The notes below the pieces were generated by a model that saw only the letters and a program-made list of their open reading frames with translations, ran no database searches and was not told the origin of the DNA. From Aquatica leii (Eukaryota > Arthropoda > Insecta > Coleoptera > Lampyridae): a stretch of DNA of 64,000 nt. Numbering within the stretch: position 1 is the first letter of the stretch; the number at the start of each line of letters is the position of its first letter. The position numbers were made by a program, and so were the translations under genes. The stretch covers positions 102,970,806 through 103,034,805 of the forward strand of contig CM069434.1 in NCBI GenBank assembly GCA_035610365.1. Reading direction: 5' to 3'. Below are positions 1-12,840 of this stretch, in pieces.

Positions 1-1955
1 TTGGGCTTTGTTGGGAGAAAATGGCATTTTTACTATAATATTATCTAAGTACTTTGAATGTGGCATTTTATTATTTAGGTTCTGATCAAAACACGAAAAT
101 TGATTATTAGAATTTGTGTGTGGTTTGCATTATTAATTCTTTTTTTTTTTGATTTTTTGGCAATAAAAAATAGTTGTTTAAGTCCGATTGAGTATTTTAT
201 CTTTTGGGTTTTGTTGGGAGAACAGGGCATTCTTGCTGTAAATTTATGTAAGTATTTTGAATATGGCATTTTATTATTTAGGTTTTGATCAAAACACGAA
301 AATTCATTATTAGAATTTGTGTGTAGTTTGCATTATTAATTGTTTTTTTTTTGATTTTTTGGCAATAAAAAATAGTTGTTTAAGTCCGATTGAGTATTTT
401 ATCTTTTGGGTTTTGTTAGGAAAACAGGGCATTCTTGCTGTAAATTTATCTAAGTACTTTGAATGTGGCATTTTATTATTAAAGTTGTGATCAAAACACG
501 AAAACTGATTATTAGGATTAGTGTGTGGTTTGGATTATTAATTGTTTTTTTTTTGTTTTTTGGCAATAAAAAATAGTTGATTAAGTCCGATTGAGTATGG
601 TATCTTTTTGGTTTTGTTGGGAGAACAGGGCATTCTTGCTGTAAATGTACCTAAGTACTTTGAATGTGGAATTTTATTATTTAAGTTTTGATCAAAACAC
701 GAAAATGTATTATTAGAATTTGTGTGTAGCTTGCATCACTAATTGTCTTTTATTTGTTTTCTGGCCATAAAAATAGTTGTTCAAGCCCGGATGAGTAATT
801 TAATCTTTTGGGTTTTGTTGGAAGGACAGGGCATTTTTACTATAAATTTAATTAAGTACTTTGAATGTGGTATTTTATTATTTAAGATTTGATCAAAATA
901 CGAAAATTGATTATTAGAGTTCGTGTTTAGTTTGCATCACAAATTGTCTTTTTTTTATTTTTTGGCAATAAAAAATAGTTGTATTTTAACTTTTGGGTTT
1001 TGTTGGGAGAACATGGCATTTTTACTATAATATTATCTAAGTACTTTGAATGTGGCATTTTATTATTTAGGTTTTGATCAAAACACGAAAATTGATTATT
1101 AGAATTTGTGTGTGGTTTGCATTACTAATTGTTTTTTTTGTTTTTTGGCAATAAAAAATAGTTGATTAAGTCCGATTGAGTATTTTATCTTTTTGGTTTT
1201 GTTGGGAGAAAAGGGCATTCTTGCTGTAAATTTATCTAAGTACTTTGAATGTAGTATTTTATTATTTAAGTTTTGATCAAAACACGAAAATGTATTATTA
1301 GAATTTATGTGTAGCTTGCATCACTAATTGTCTTTTTTCTTGTTTTTTGGCAATAAAAAATAGTTGTATTTTAACTTTTGGGCTTTGTTGGGAGAAAATG
1401 GCATTTTTACTATAATATTATCTAAGTACTTTGAATGTGGCATTTTATTATTTAGGTTCTGATCAAAACACGAAAATTGATTATTAGAATTTGTGTGTGG
1501 TTTGCATTATTAATTCTTTTTTTTTTTGATTTTTTGGCAATAAAAAATAGTTGTTTAAGTCCGATTGAGTATTTTATCTTTTGGGTTTTGTTGGGAGAAC
1601 AGGGCATTCTTGCTGTAAATTTATGTAAGTATTTTGAATATGGCATTTTATTATTTAGGTTTTGATCAAAACACGAAAATTCATTATTAGAATTTGTGTG
1701 TAGTTTGCATTATTAATTGTTTTTTTTTTTGATTTTTTGGCAATAAAAAATAGTTGTTTAAGTCCGATTGAGTATTTTATCTTTTGGGTTTTGTTGGGAA
1801 AACAGGGCATTCTTGCTGTAAATTTATCTAAGTACTTTGAATGTGGCATTTTATTATTAAAGTTGTGATCAAAACACGAAAACTGATTATTAGGATTAGT
1901 GTGTGGTTTGGATTATTAATTGTTTTTTTTTGTTTTTTGGCCATAAAAAATAGTT
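1..1955. repeat. Higher-order unit of the satellite, 1377-bp offset
   Basis: Positions 1 to about 560 reappear almost unchanged from 1378 to about 1937, including the variant GGGCTTTGTTGGGAGAAAA and the GGTTCTGATC core. The larger unit is therefore 1377 bp, or seven monomers. The two copies stop matching near 560/1937, where the GGCAATAAA and GGCCATAAA variants differ. Confidence 0.8.
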
Positions 1956-3924
1956 GTTCAAGCCCGAATGAGTATTTTAACTTTTGGGTTTTGTTGGAAG
2001 GACAGGGCATTCTTACTATAAATTTAATTAAGTACTTTGAATGTGGCATTTTATTATTTAAGTTTTGATCAAAACACCAAAATGTATTATTAGAATTTGT
2101 GTGTAGCTTGCATCACTAATTGTCATTTTTTTGTTTTTTGGCCATAAAAAAAAGTTGTTCAAGTCCGAATGAGTATTTTAGCTTTTGGGTTTTGTTGGAA
2201 GGACAGGGCATTCTTACTATAAATTTAATTCAGTACTTTGAATGTGGTATTTTATTATTTAAGTTTTGATCAAAACACGAAAATTGATTATTAGAATTTG
2301 TGTGTGGTTTGGATTATTAATTGTTTTTTTTGTTTTTTGGCAATAAAAAATAGTTGTTTTTAAATTCGAATGAGTATTTTAACTTTTGGGTTTTGTTGGG
2401 AGAATAGGGCATTCTTACTATAAATTTATCTAAACACTTTGAATGTGGCATTCTATTATTTAAGTTTTGATCAAAACACGAAAATTGATTATTAGAATTT
2501 GTGTGTGGTTTGGATTAATAATTGTTTTGTTTTGTTTTTTTGGCAATAAAAAATAGTTGTTTTTAAATCCGAATGAGTATTTTAACTTTTGGGTTTTGTT
2601 GGGAGAATAGGGCATTCTTACTATAAATTTATCTAAACACTTTGAATGTGGCATTCTATTATTTAAGTTTTGATCAAAACACGAAAATTGATTATTAGGA
2701 TTAGTGTGTGGTTTGGATTATTAATTGTTTTTTTTTGTTTTTTGGCAATAAAAAATAGTTGTTTTTAAATTCGAATGAGTATTTAAACTTTTGGGTTTTG
2801 TTGGGAGAATAGGGCATTCTTACTATAAATTTATCTAAACACTTTGAATGTGGCATTCTATTATTTAAGTTTTGATCAAAACACGAAAATTGATTATTAG
2901 GATTAGTGTGTGGTTTGGATTATTAATTGTTTTTTTTTGTTTTTTGGCCATAAAAAATAGTTGTTCAAGCCCGAATAAGTATTTTAACTTTTGGGTTTTG
3001 TTGGAAGGACAGGGCATTCTTACTATAAATTTAATTCAGTACTTTGAATGTGGTATTTTATTATTTAAGTTTTGATCAAAACACGAAAATTGATTTTTAG
3101 AATTTGTGTGTGGTTTGGATTAATAATTGTTTTTTTTTGTTTTTTGGCAATAAAAAATAGTTGTTTTTAAATCCGAATGAGTATTTTAACTTTTGGGTTT
3201 TGTTGGGAGAATAGGGCATTCTTACTATAAATTTATCTAAACACTTTGAATGTGGCATTCTATTATTTAAGTTTTGATCAAAACACAAAAATTGATTATT
3301 AGAATTTGTGTGTGGTTTGGATTAATAATTGTTTTTTTTTGTTTTTTGGCAATAAAAAATAGTTGTTTTTAAATCCGAATGAGAATTTTAACTTTTGGGT
3401 TTTGTTGGGAAAACAGGGCATTGTTGTTGTAAATTTATCTAAGTACTTTGAATGTGGCATTTTATTATTTAGGTTTTGATCAAAACACGAAAATTGATTA
3501 TTAGAATTTGTGTGTAGTTTGCAATATTAATTGTTTTTTTTTTGATTTTTTGGCAATAAAAAATAGTTGTTTAAGTCCGATTGAGTGTTTTATCTTTTGG
3601 GTTTTGTTGGGAAAACAGGGCATTCTTGCTGTAAATTTATCTAAGTACTTTGAATGTGGCATTTTATTATTAAAGTTTTGATCAAAACACGAAAATTGAT
3701 TATTAGGATTAGTGTGTGGTTTGGATTATTAATTGTTTTTTTTTGTTTTTTGGCCATAAAAAATAGTTGTTCAAGCCCGAATGAGTATTTTAACTTTTGG
3801 GTTTTGTTGGAAGGACAGGGCATTCTTACTATAAATTTAATTCAGTACTTTGAATGTGGAATTTTATTATTTAAGTTTTGAACAAAACACGAAAATTGAT
3901 TATTAGAATTAGTGTGTGGTTTGG

Positions 3925-5450
3925 ATTATTAATTGTTTTTTTTGTTTTTTGGCCATAAAAAATAGTTGTTCAAGCCCGAATGAGTATTTTAACTTTTGGG
4001 TTTTGTTGGAAGGGCAGCGCATTCATACTATAAATTTAATTAAGTACTTTGAATGTGGTATTTTATTATTTAAGTTTTGATCAAAATACGAAACTTGATT
4101 ATTAGAATTTGTGTGTAGCTTGCATCACTAATTGTCTTTTTTTTGTTTTTTGGCAATAAAAAAACATTTGTATTTTAACTTTTGGGATTTGTTGGGAGAA
4201 CATGGCATTCTTACTATAAATTTATCTAAGTACTTTGAATGTGGCATTTTATTATTTAGGTTTTGATCAAAACACGAAAATTGATTAATAGAATTTGTGT
4301 GTGGTTTGGATTATTAATTGTTTTTTGGAAATAAAAAATAGTTGTTTTTAAATCCGAATGAGTATTTTAACTTTTGGGTTTTGTTGGGAGAATAGGGCAT
4401 TCTTACTATAAATTTATCTAAGTACTTTGAATGTGGCATTTTATTATTTAAGTTTTGATCAAAACACGAAAATTGATTATTAGAATTTGTGTGTGGTTTG
4501 GATTAATAACTGTTTTTTTTTGTTTTTTGGCAATAAAAATTAGTTGCATTTTATCTTTTGGGTTTTGTTGGGAGAACATGGCATTCTTACTATAAATTTA
4601 TCTAAGTACTTTGAATGTGGCATTTTATTACTTAGGTTTTGATCAAAACACAAAAATTGATTATTAGAATTTGTGTGTGGTTTGGATTATTAATTGTTTT
4701 TTTTGTTTTTTGGCCATAAAAAATAGTTGTTCAAGCCCGAATGAGTATTTTAACTTTTGGGTTTTGTTGGAAGGGCAGCGCATTCATACTATAAATTTAA
4801 TTAAGTACTTTGAATGTGGTATTTTATTATTTAAGTTTTGATCAAAATACGAAACTTGATTATTAGAATTTGTGTGTAGCTTGCATCACTAATTGTCTTT
4901 TTTTTGTTTTTTGGCAATAAAAAAACATTTGTATTTTAACTTTTGGGATTTGTTGGGAGAACATGGCATTCTTACTATAAATTTATCTAAGTACTTTGAA
5001 TGTGGCATTTTATTATTTAGGTTTTGATCAAAACACGAAAATTGATTAATAGAATTTGTGTGTGGTTTGGATTATTAATTGTTTTTTGGAAATAAAAAAT
5101 AGTTGTTTTTAAATCCGAATGAGTATTTTAACTTTTGGGTTTTGTTGGGAGAATAGGGCATTCTTACTATAAATTTATCTAAGTACTTTGAATGTGGCAT
5201 TTTATTATTTAAGTTTTGATCAAAACACGAAAATTGATTATTAGAATTTGTGTGTGGTTTGGATTAATAACTGTTTTTTTTGTTTTTTGGCAATAAAAAT
5301 TAGTTGCATTTTATCTTTTGGGTTTTGTTGGGAGAACATGGCATTCTTACTATAAATTTATCTAAGTACTTTGAATGTGGCATTTTATTACTTAGGTTTT
5401 GATCAAAACACAAAAATTGATTATTAGAATTTGTGTGTAGTTTGCATTAT
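3925..5450. repeat. Second higher-order duplication in the satellite, 761-bp offset
   Basis: The rare variant GAAGGGCAGCGCATTCATAC occurs at about 4009 and again 761 bp later. The following monomers, including one shortened to GTTTTTTGGAAATAAAAAA, repeat in the same order. This is a four-monomer duplication distinct from the 1377-bp one. Confidence 0.75.
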
Positions 5451-6555
5451 TAATTGTTTTTTTTTTGATTTTTTGGCAATAAAAAATAGTTGTTTAAGTC
5501 CGATTGAGTATTTTATCTTTTGGGTTTTGTTGGGAAAACAAGGCATTCTTGCTGTAAATTTATCTAAGTACTTTGAATGTGGCATTTTATTATTAAAGTT
5601 TTGATCAAAACACCAAAATGTATTATTAGAATTTGTGTGTAGCTTGCATCACTAATTGTCATTTTTTTGCTTTTTAGCCATAAAAAAAAGTTGTTTAAGC
5701 CCGAATGAGTATTTTAACTTTTGGGTTTTGTTGGAAAGACAGGGCATTCTTACTATAAATTTAATTAAGTACTTTGAATGTGGTATTTTATTATTTAAGT
5801 TTTGATCAAAACACGAAAATTGATTATTAGGATTAGTGTGTGGTTTGGATTATTAATTGTTTTTTTTTGTTTTTTGGCCATAAAAAATAGTTGTTCAAGC
5901 CCGAATGAGTATTTTAACTTTTGGGTTTTGTTGGAAAGACAGATTCTTACTATAAATTAAATTAGGTACTTTGAATGTGGTATTTTATTATTTAAGTTTT
6001 GATTAAAATACGAAAATTGATTATTAGAATTTGTGTGTAGCTTGCATCACTAATTTGTCTTTGTTTTGATTTTTGGCAATAAAAAACATTTGTATTTTAA
6101 CTTTTGGGTTTTGTTGGGAGAACATGGCATTCTTACTATAAATTTATCTAAGTACTTTGAATGTGGCATTTTATTATTTAGGTTTTGATCAAAACACGAA
6201 AATTGATTATTAGAATTTGTGTGTGGTTTGGATTATTAATTGTTTTTTTTTATTTTTTGGCAATAAAAAATAGTGGTTTTTAAATCCGAATGAGTATTTT
6301 AACTTTTGGGTTTTGATGGGAGAATAGGGCATTCTTACTATAAATTTATCTAAGTAATTTGAAGGTTGTATTTTATTATTTAAGTTATGATCAAAACACG
6401 AAAATTGATTATTAGAGTTTGTGTGTAGCTTGCATCACCAATTGTCTTTTTTTGTTTTTTGGCAATAAAAAATAGTTGTTTAAGTCCGAATGAATATTTT
6501 AACTTCTGGGTTTTGTTGGGAGAACAGGGCATTCTTACTATAAATTTATCTTTTT

Positions 6556-8223
6556 GATTTATATAAGGGTTGTGATGATATTCCTAACCAGAATTTCAAC
6601 ATTTGGATTTAGTTGTAGGAATATGGCTTTGTAGCTTTAAACTTTTTTTTAGGTGTGTTAATGATTTCTTATATTTTTTGTTGATTGAAAATTATTAAAA
6701 TTTTATTAAAACACAAAAAATGATTAAAATTGGTGTGGTGTTTGTAGATGATCATTTATTTAGATAATGTGCTGCTTGCTTGAGTAGGGCCTTTAAATAA
6801 TGAGGCACAATATGGTTTATTATTTAGTGTCGACAGTGTAAGTCGAGCACATAATTAATCCCAAAGATACTATAGATTGGTACTTAGTTTGGCAAGCTGG
6901 ACCTTTACCAACAAATAAACATACAAAGTACACCTTAAAGTATTATATGGATCTCATTACTAACTCATAAACTCATCGACAGTTAATAACCTTAGCAAGA
7001 AAAAGAGAATACAAGGTGAACTCTTACGCTCCTACCTGATAGCAGTGATCTTATTCTGTTACTAACCACGATGCAAGTTTGTCTTATTTACCGAGGTGAA
7101 GCACGTTCGGAAGCTTTCTTCAAGGTGTGGACGAAGGATGATATACCAAACATGGAAAGGTGTGGGATGATTGTTGTCATGATTTACAGGTGATGAGGAT
7201 GAATTGCAGGTGGATTAAGGCTTAAATAATAATTTAGGGTAGAGATTAAAGTCTACACAAATGAAAGGAAAGGAAATTCAAAATAATTACCTTTCAGGTG
7301 GTTGCAAATCAAGTTCCACACACAACCAAGCTAGCAAGAGAATATTCAAGTATACACACAGACTTAATATGTAAAACTTTGGCCAAAATACCAAATTTTG
7401 TTACGGAGACGCTGCATCTAAATTCTACTTTTAATATGGCGGGTATAAAACAAAAGAAGAATCCACGCTACTTTAGCTGTAAACAAAGAGAAATTATTAT
7501 GGCAACTTGATGGTAATGAAACAATTCTTTGGTTATTAACAAGACACTAGGCAACCCAACTTGCATAGTCAAACGCACTGAAATCAAAACTAAAAAATAA
7601 TAACTGTAAGTTTACTTTTAGGTACTTTCTTAAAAGCAAATTTTTCTAGTTTTTTATTAAAAATTCATTCATTTTAATCCAAATTCTCTGCTTTTATAAT
7701 TTAGCACTTATAAAAAAAAAGTATCCAACACAAGTTGTTTTATTCTATTGTGACATTAATAAATACTAGAAAATAATTGTAAGATATTAAAATAAAAAAA
7801 ATCTTTAACTAAGTTACTGGTTTATGAAAACAAGAAAAAAACATATGTAGAAAGTCCGTTTCACAATGGTTTCACAAATGTTTAACGACGATATGGACGG
7901 TAGTGTGGAATTCAATACCTCGTTATAATCATTTTTAAACATCGATTTGATGTATGTATAATGTAAAAACAGAATGCATTATTATTTCTTTCTACTCTTG
8001 TTTGGTTATTTACTTTAGAAAACAAGTTAAAATTCACATTTTTGAAATTTTAGGTAATAGTTGATGCGACATCTATGAAGAATTATAGAAACGTCACTTT
8101 CACATAGTTCTATGACATAGTTGGTAATAAAGGTAATCAAGGTAAGTTTTGTAAACTTTCGATTATCAAACATCAAACAAAAATTTAAAAGTTATTTCTA
8201 ATAATTATTAAAAATAATTAAAA
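6556..8223. other. Spacer between satellite and SAE1, no gene seen
   Basis: AT-rich sequence with no recognisable coding homology. A 70-codon open frame at 7298-7510 has no family resemblance and no splice or promoter context. The first 100 bp after the array lose the satellite motif completely. The 5' untranslated region of SAE1 probably lies in the last 100 bp or so. Confidence 0.5.
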
Positions 8224-9483
8224 ATGAGCGAAAAAGAATTATCAACAGCAGAAGCTGAATTATATGATCGCCAAATTAGGTTATGGGGCATCGAATCGCA
8301 AGAAAAGTAATCATAACCTCATTTACAAAAACCGGTATTTCTAAAATATTTTTTATTTAGATTACGAGCAGCTAACGTTCTGTTAATTGGGGTAAGAGGT
8401 TTGGGTTCTGAAATTGCAAAGAATATTTTGCTATCCGGAATTAACTCGTTAACTATTCTGGACGATGGCAAAGTTACTCAGGCTGAACTGCTGAAAAATT
8501 TTCTATTAGACCGTAACAGTGAAGGACAAAAGGTATCATTAATGAACTGTCAAAATTTTAGTGTAACATGTAATTGTTGATAGATTGCCAAAGCCATATT
8601 ACCAAAGGCGCAAGCTCTAAATCCATTAGTGAAGATTACTGCCGACACTGAAGCTTTATCTAGTAAAGACAAGGATTACTTTAAAAATTTTACTATTATT
8701 GTGGGAACTGGTTTGACTACTGAACAACTTATAAATATTGATAGTATTTGTCGAGAGTCGAACATAAAGTTCATATGTGGAGATGTGTTTGGAATGTTTG
8801 GTTTTTCCCTTGCAGATTTTCAGAATCATGATTATTATGTGTAAGAATTAACTCATTTTTACAATTGATTGTGTGTACTAAAACGATTATTTATGAAACT
8901 TGCATACATTGATGTACTTATCTGTTCCCTTTAGCGATCAAATTCGGTTACCCAATAGAAAGCGTACTCATGAAGGATCCAAGCCTGTATCTACTGAAGC
9001 AATAACTAAGAAAGTACATTCAAAAATAAATTATCCTCCTCTAAATGAAGTGCTTGTAACATCAGACAATGTTACTAAACCTACTGAAGGAAAGCGTAAA
9101 CGTCGCAATGAACTGTTTTATCTGATGAGATGTAAGTAAAACAAATGAAAGGAACATATATGTATAATTTTATTGTAGTGTTAATAGAGTTTCGTGACAA
9201 AAATGGACGAAACCCTGATTACAGTTCTAAGGATAATGATGTTGCACAAATGAAGTCGATTCGCACAGAATTGTTACAGAAATATCAGTTTAAGGAGGAG
9301 AATTTAAAAGAAGAGGTTCTTGATTTGGTGTTTGGTGAGATTGCACCGATTTGTGCAATTGTGGGGGGTGTGGTAGCCCAAGAAGTTATCAAAGCTGTTT
9401 CTCATAAAGAAGTTCCCATTCATAATATGTTTTTATTGAATCCTTACACCTTCAGTGGAAAAGAGGAAATTGTAGGGGCATAG
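8224..9483 (+). CDS. SAE1: SUMO-activating enzyme subunit 1 (Aos1), complete, five exons
   Basis: Regulatory half of the heterodimeric SUMO E1 (SAE1-UBA2), which adenylates SUMO in the nucleus; the catalytic cysteine is in UBA2. Exons: 8224-8306, 8361-8532, 8584-8840, 8935-9131, 9179-9483. All introns are GT-AG and 47-94 bp. The join gives 337 residues, against about 346 in human. Visible landmarks: YDRQIRLWG at residues 14-22, the Rossmann loop GVRGLGSE at 38-45, SNIKFICGDVFG, a basic patch KRKRR before exon 5, FRDKNGR, and the family C-terminus AP(I)CAIVGGVVAQEVIKA. The chosen ATG gives the expected short acidic N-terminus. Frame is intact across every junction, so this should be functional. 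It stands alone, flanked by repeats. Confidence 0.95.
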
Positions 9484-9556
9484 TTATGTACTCCTCTTTT
9501 TGTATTTTTTTTCTCTATAATTTTGTACCTTGAAGTGTAAGATCATTTAGTTTTAT

Positions 9557-9562
9557 AATAAA
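9557..9562 (+). terminator. Poly(A) signal of SAE1
   Basis: AATAAA 74 bp after the SAE1 stop codon, followed by a second ATAATAAAT about 10 bp later and an A/T-rich downstream stretch. Distance and orientation fit the gene. Confidence 0.6.
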
Positions 9563-9719
9563 TGTATTTAATAATAAATTTGAATTTATTTCTGAACGTT
9601 GTATCTATGTGAAGTCAATAAAATATCTGAAATATAAAAATGATAAAAAGGCACTAAATAAAATGAATGTTAAGTATTTCTCTATTTAAACAAATTCGAA
9701 GGAACAGAATTTTTTTCAG

Positions 9720-10060
9720 TTACCTAAATTCCATCTAAAATGAGATTGTTTGCGTAGATTGATTTTTGTGTAAATTTGGTACCAATTACGGTAAATTGAA
9801 AATTTGTTTCTTGTACTTTAAAGTTGATTACCTGCACTGACATACTGGATGCAAAGCCTACATTCAAAATTGTTTTAAATATGTTGACAGGTATAAAAAG
9901 AAAATCACTTAACTTTAAAGGTGACCCGTTAGAGTACGGATAACCTTTTTCTGCACGCAAAGCCTATATCTAAAATTGGATTTATTATTCTGGCATAGAT
10001 TGATTTTTGTGAACATTTTTTACTAATCAGAGTAATTCAATAGCCAAAATATTACAAATG
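9720..10060. repeat. Diverged direct duplication
   Basis: Two related blocks share TCTAAAAT(G/T)G, then TAGATTGATTTTTGTG and a CAAAGCCTA(C/T)AT(T/C) segment, at about 9734-9870 and 9955-10045. They are too diverged and too short to classify. No coding potential is convincing here. Confidence 0.4.
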
Positions 10061-10289
10061 CAATTATAAAAAATAATAACGGTGTAATATTTTATTAACC
10101 AGCGGAAATCAATAACATTTCAGAAGTAAGATATAACACTCAAAGTTCGGCGAAAAATGAAAAGGTGATTATTGTAAAACATGGAGGACAACTGGCGGCA
10201 AGCAATGGAAGTGCTGATACGTTCGAAACTTTTTAAATAAGCTTACAACAAGTAGAGGGCGCAGATATGGTGACTGAAAATGATCGTTT

Positions 10290-10460
10290 GGCGATCCTAA
10301 TAGCACAAAAATGTTCTATGGACTTCCAATGGATGCCTTTTCATGGACATCTGAACGTTCTTTGGACGTCCACAAAAGATCCAAAGTAAATATACTATGA
10401 ACGTCCATAGTACATTACTTTGGCACAGAGTTGGACATCCAAAAAACGTATATAATTCAA
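10290..10460. repeat. Cluster of GGACGTCC-like palindromic motifs
   Basis: Within 170 bp there are repeated relatives of TGGACGTCCA: GGACTTCC, GGACATCT, GGACGTCC, GAACGTCC and GGACATCC, spaced irregularly. It looks like a decayed minisatellite or the subterminal part of a mobile element. Between here and 11330 I see only AT-rich sequence with no gene. Confidence 0.45.
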
Positions 10461-11340
10461 TGCAATGCCAGAAAAACAATATAAAAAATTCAAATTTCTT
10501 AAAAATTGATTACAATAGAACAATAGAAAAACAAAACTTAATAATTACTTAAAAATGTTTTAAAGGTAAAATAACACACAATAAAATGAAAAAAAAACTT
10601 ATATTCCTTAGTTAAAAATGAAAAACCAAAATAATAAAATAATTGAATTGTTACCACAAAATAATCTTGTAGCTCTTAGTCTGATTCTTCCATTTATTTT
10701 GCCTCCCTTACAGCTGAATTCCTGAACTACGACTTAATCTCGTCTTCTACTTCTATGTTGATTGAATTTTTTGGTAATGGATCTCACCTTTAAATTATAA
10801 TAATAATTTAAAATATGTCTTATCCAAATTTTTATTTATAAAAACTAACTACAATTATTGTTTTGACTATATAATCTTAATTGGCAGTCATCAGCATCAG
10901 GTAATAAATTGCAACTATTTAAATCTACCTTGAAACTTTTAAATTAATTATTGTATATGATCAGAATATAATTTTTGTAATAAAATTAAATTTAAGTGCG
11001 AAGTGCTTATTCTTAGTGTGTAATACACCTTGGCTATAAAAATTTTGTTCTTATTTATAGTGTCAATTTCACAGGGTTTTCCGCTTGTTTTCCGACTCCA
11101 CAAATTTCATTTTTAAAGAATTCTTTTTTTTGTATCATTAAACTCTTTTCAACCACTTATTTAAAAAAATGCTCAGTAAACACGAAATTACATGTTAAAT
11201 ATGAAAAAAATAGTCAGAGAGAGTGCAAAAAAACTGTTCAGTTAAGTTACCTCTAATAATAAGGTTAACAGAATAAGAAGCAATTAATCCTTATGCAATT
11301 ACGCTTATAATTTACCACTAACATATAAACAAGACAATGA
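10461..11340. other. AT-rich spacer, nothing recognised
   Basis: No open frame with family resemblance, no RNA gene and no clear repeat was seen. Composition is strongly A+T rich, in sharp contrast with the GC-rich retrotransposon that follows. Confidence 0.5.
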
Positions 11341-11379
11341 TATTTACTTGTCATCAAATATACCACTGACAATTACGAC

Positions 11380-12501
11380 AAAGCTCTGCTTGTAATGGTG
11401 TTGTTGTCCCCACCAGGGTCACCAGCTCGCCGCAGGGGCCTTCGGTGCGACAACCAACCACGGCGCAATACGCCGATGGAGGTGGTCCCGCAAGAACTAC
11501 GCCAAAGAGTATAAAACCGGCGCTTCCAGCGATCAAGATTGAGAGCGAAAGGAAGAATGCCGGTAAATACTCGAGCAACCGTACTGGACGACGGCACACT
11601 TACGTCCAGTGGCGCCCAACAATGCAAGGAAGAAAAGAAGCTTACGTCAGAAGAAGCACACAAGATGCTGCAAGGTCTCGCCGCCTTCTGGCCGGAAGAA
11701 AAAGAAACACCCGTCTTTAATGGTACACAACTAGAGGACCCCGACAAATTTCTACGAGAAATCGAGGCGCTTCTGGAGAAAGCAAGCACCGATGAACAGA
11801 AGCTGAAGATAGCCGCCAGCTGCCTGCGCGACGCCGCCGTAAAATGGTGGAAAACCTATGCCACCTTCGCCACGACGGTGGAAGAATTAACGGAACTGCT
11901 ACGCGCCGAATATGACGACGTCGCCGCCCGTAACCAACTAAAATGCCAATACTACGGGAAGAAGCAGGGTCAAGGCGAACCAGCGGCCGAATTCCTCGAC
12001 ATGCAAAACAAACTTGCGAGGCGCCTGGGTATCAACCCCGCAGAAGATATTGCAATGTACATCAGCCAGCTACAACCAGCGGTACAACTACACTTTATTG
12101 ACTGCACCCCGGTTAACCTGTTAGCCTTAGTGAAGAAAGCCACCATGGTAGAAGTTATTATGAGAAACACGCAAAGTAACAAAGTTCCAACAGACAAGAC
12201 GAGGAGGAACCACTACGTTTCATTCATAAACGCGTTGGATGTCGGCCAGAAACTGCCCAGGGCGAAAGTGTTTATCGAGAATCGAGAAATCGAAGCCATC
12301 TTCGATTCCGGCTCAACTCACAATTTTGTACGGCGGGACATCCTGACGACACCGCTACGAACCTCTAACCTCCAAGAAGCCACCACCGCGGCCGGGACAA
12401 CAATGCGAATCCACGGCGAAAAGACCGTATCGTTTCGAATAGGCAGTCACGCGAGCAACTGCCGAGCTCTCGCCGTGGAATGTCTCACTTTGTTTGAGTA
12501 G
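11380..12501 (+). pseudogene. Gypsy-type retrotransposon gag and protease (broken)
   Basis: The frame opens at ATG 11557. Residues up to about 190 resemble a Gypsy Gag core, with a WW-containing segment (AAVKWWKTYA). An aspartic protease follows, with active site FDSGSTHNFV near 12302. The CCHC zinc knuckle normally between Gag and protease is absent. The frame ends at a stop in foreign AT-rich sequence at 12501, and the protease tail (ILGQEWL) reappears only at about 12846. A TATA-like TATAAAA at 11510 and GC-rich leader precede it. GC content is far above the host's. This is a dead copy of an LTR retrotransposon. Confidence 0.85.
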
Positions 12502-12840
12502 TTGATAACTTTTTTAATTTATAATTTTATAATTAAAACAAAAACTTAGTTTTAACAAACTTATTTATTTTCTTGCATTACAAGTTATTTCTTTGAAGAG
12601 TACCAACTAACTACCCGTGCAGGTAAATTCGTTTACAAAAAGAATGGCGAAGGGGGTGGTAAAGGTACTGCAACGACCTTCTAAAAATACCTGTTAAAAT
12701 ATTACAAGGTTGTGGAAAATTCCACAATCGGTGATTGAATACATACACAAAGGCATAAGCATCAAAACATTTTTTACAGTTCTATGTATATTTAAATATT
12801 ATAAAAAAAATAAAATCGATAGCGCAAACACACTTCGTCA
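12498..12840. mobile_element. AT-rich insertion interrupting the Gypsy protease
   Basis: About 340 bp of AT-rich DNA separate the protease core from its conserved tail. It contains a short hairpin, TTGTGGAA-AA-TTCCACAA, near 12711, and a GGTGGTAAAGG block. CACTTTG on the left and CACTTCG on the right may be remnants of a target duplication, but this is uncertain. I could not assign a family. Confidence 0.5.

Larger units (their letters stand above)
1..6555. repeat. Satellite array, about 200-bp monomer, roughly 33 copies
   Basis: A continuous head-to-tail array of an AT-rich monomer, 185-205 bp long. Each copy carries the same landmarks in order: a TGATCAAAACACG core, TGTGTGGTTT(G/T)G, a T-run, GGCAATAAAAAATAGTTG, GGGTTTTGTTGG, GGGCATTCTT and AAGTACTTTGAATGTGG. 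Cores sit near 83, 287, 489, 690, 890, 1077, 1273, 1460 and so on. Copies differ in T-run length and in a Gln/Lys-like AAGTCCGA versus AAGCCCGA variant. The array starts before the window and ends abruptly near 6555, inside a monomer, at unrelated DNA. Short open frames on both strands recur only because the monomer recurs; I do not regard them as genes. Such arrays are typical of beetle heterochromatin. Confidence 0.95.

Noticed and set aside
75..3881. Many 60-75-codon frames on both strands of the first 6.5 kb
   Set aside because: They repeat with the satellite monomer, occur on both strands and contain no protein family features.
7298..7510. 70-codon frame before SAE1
   Set aside because: No family features, no coding-like composition and no splice links.
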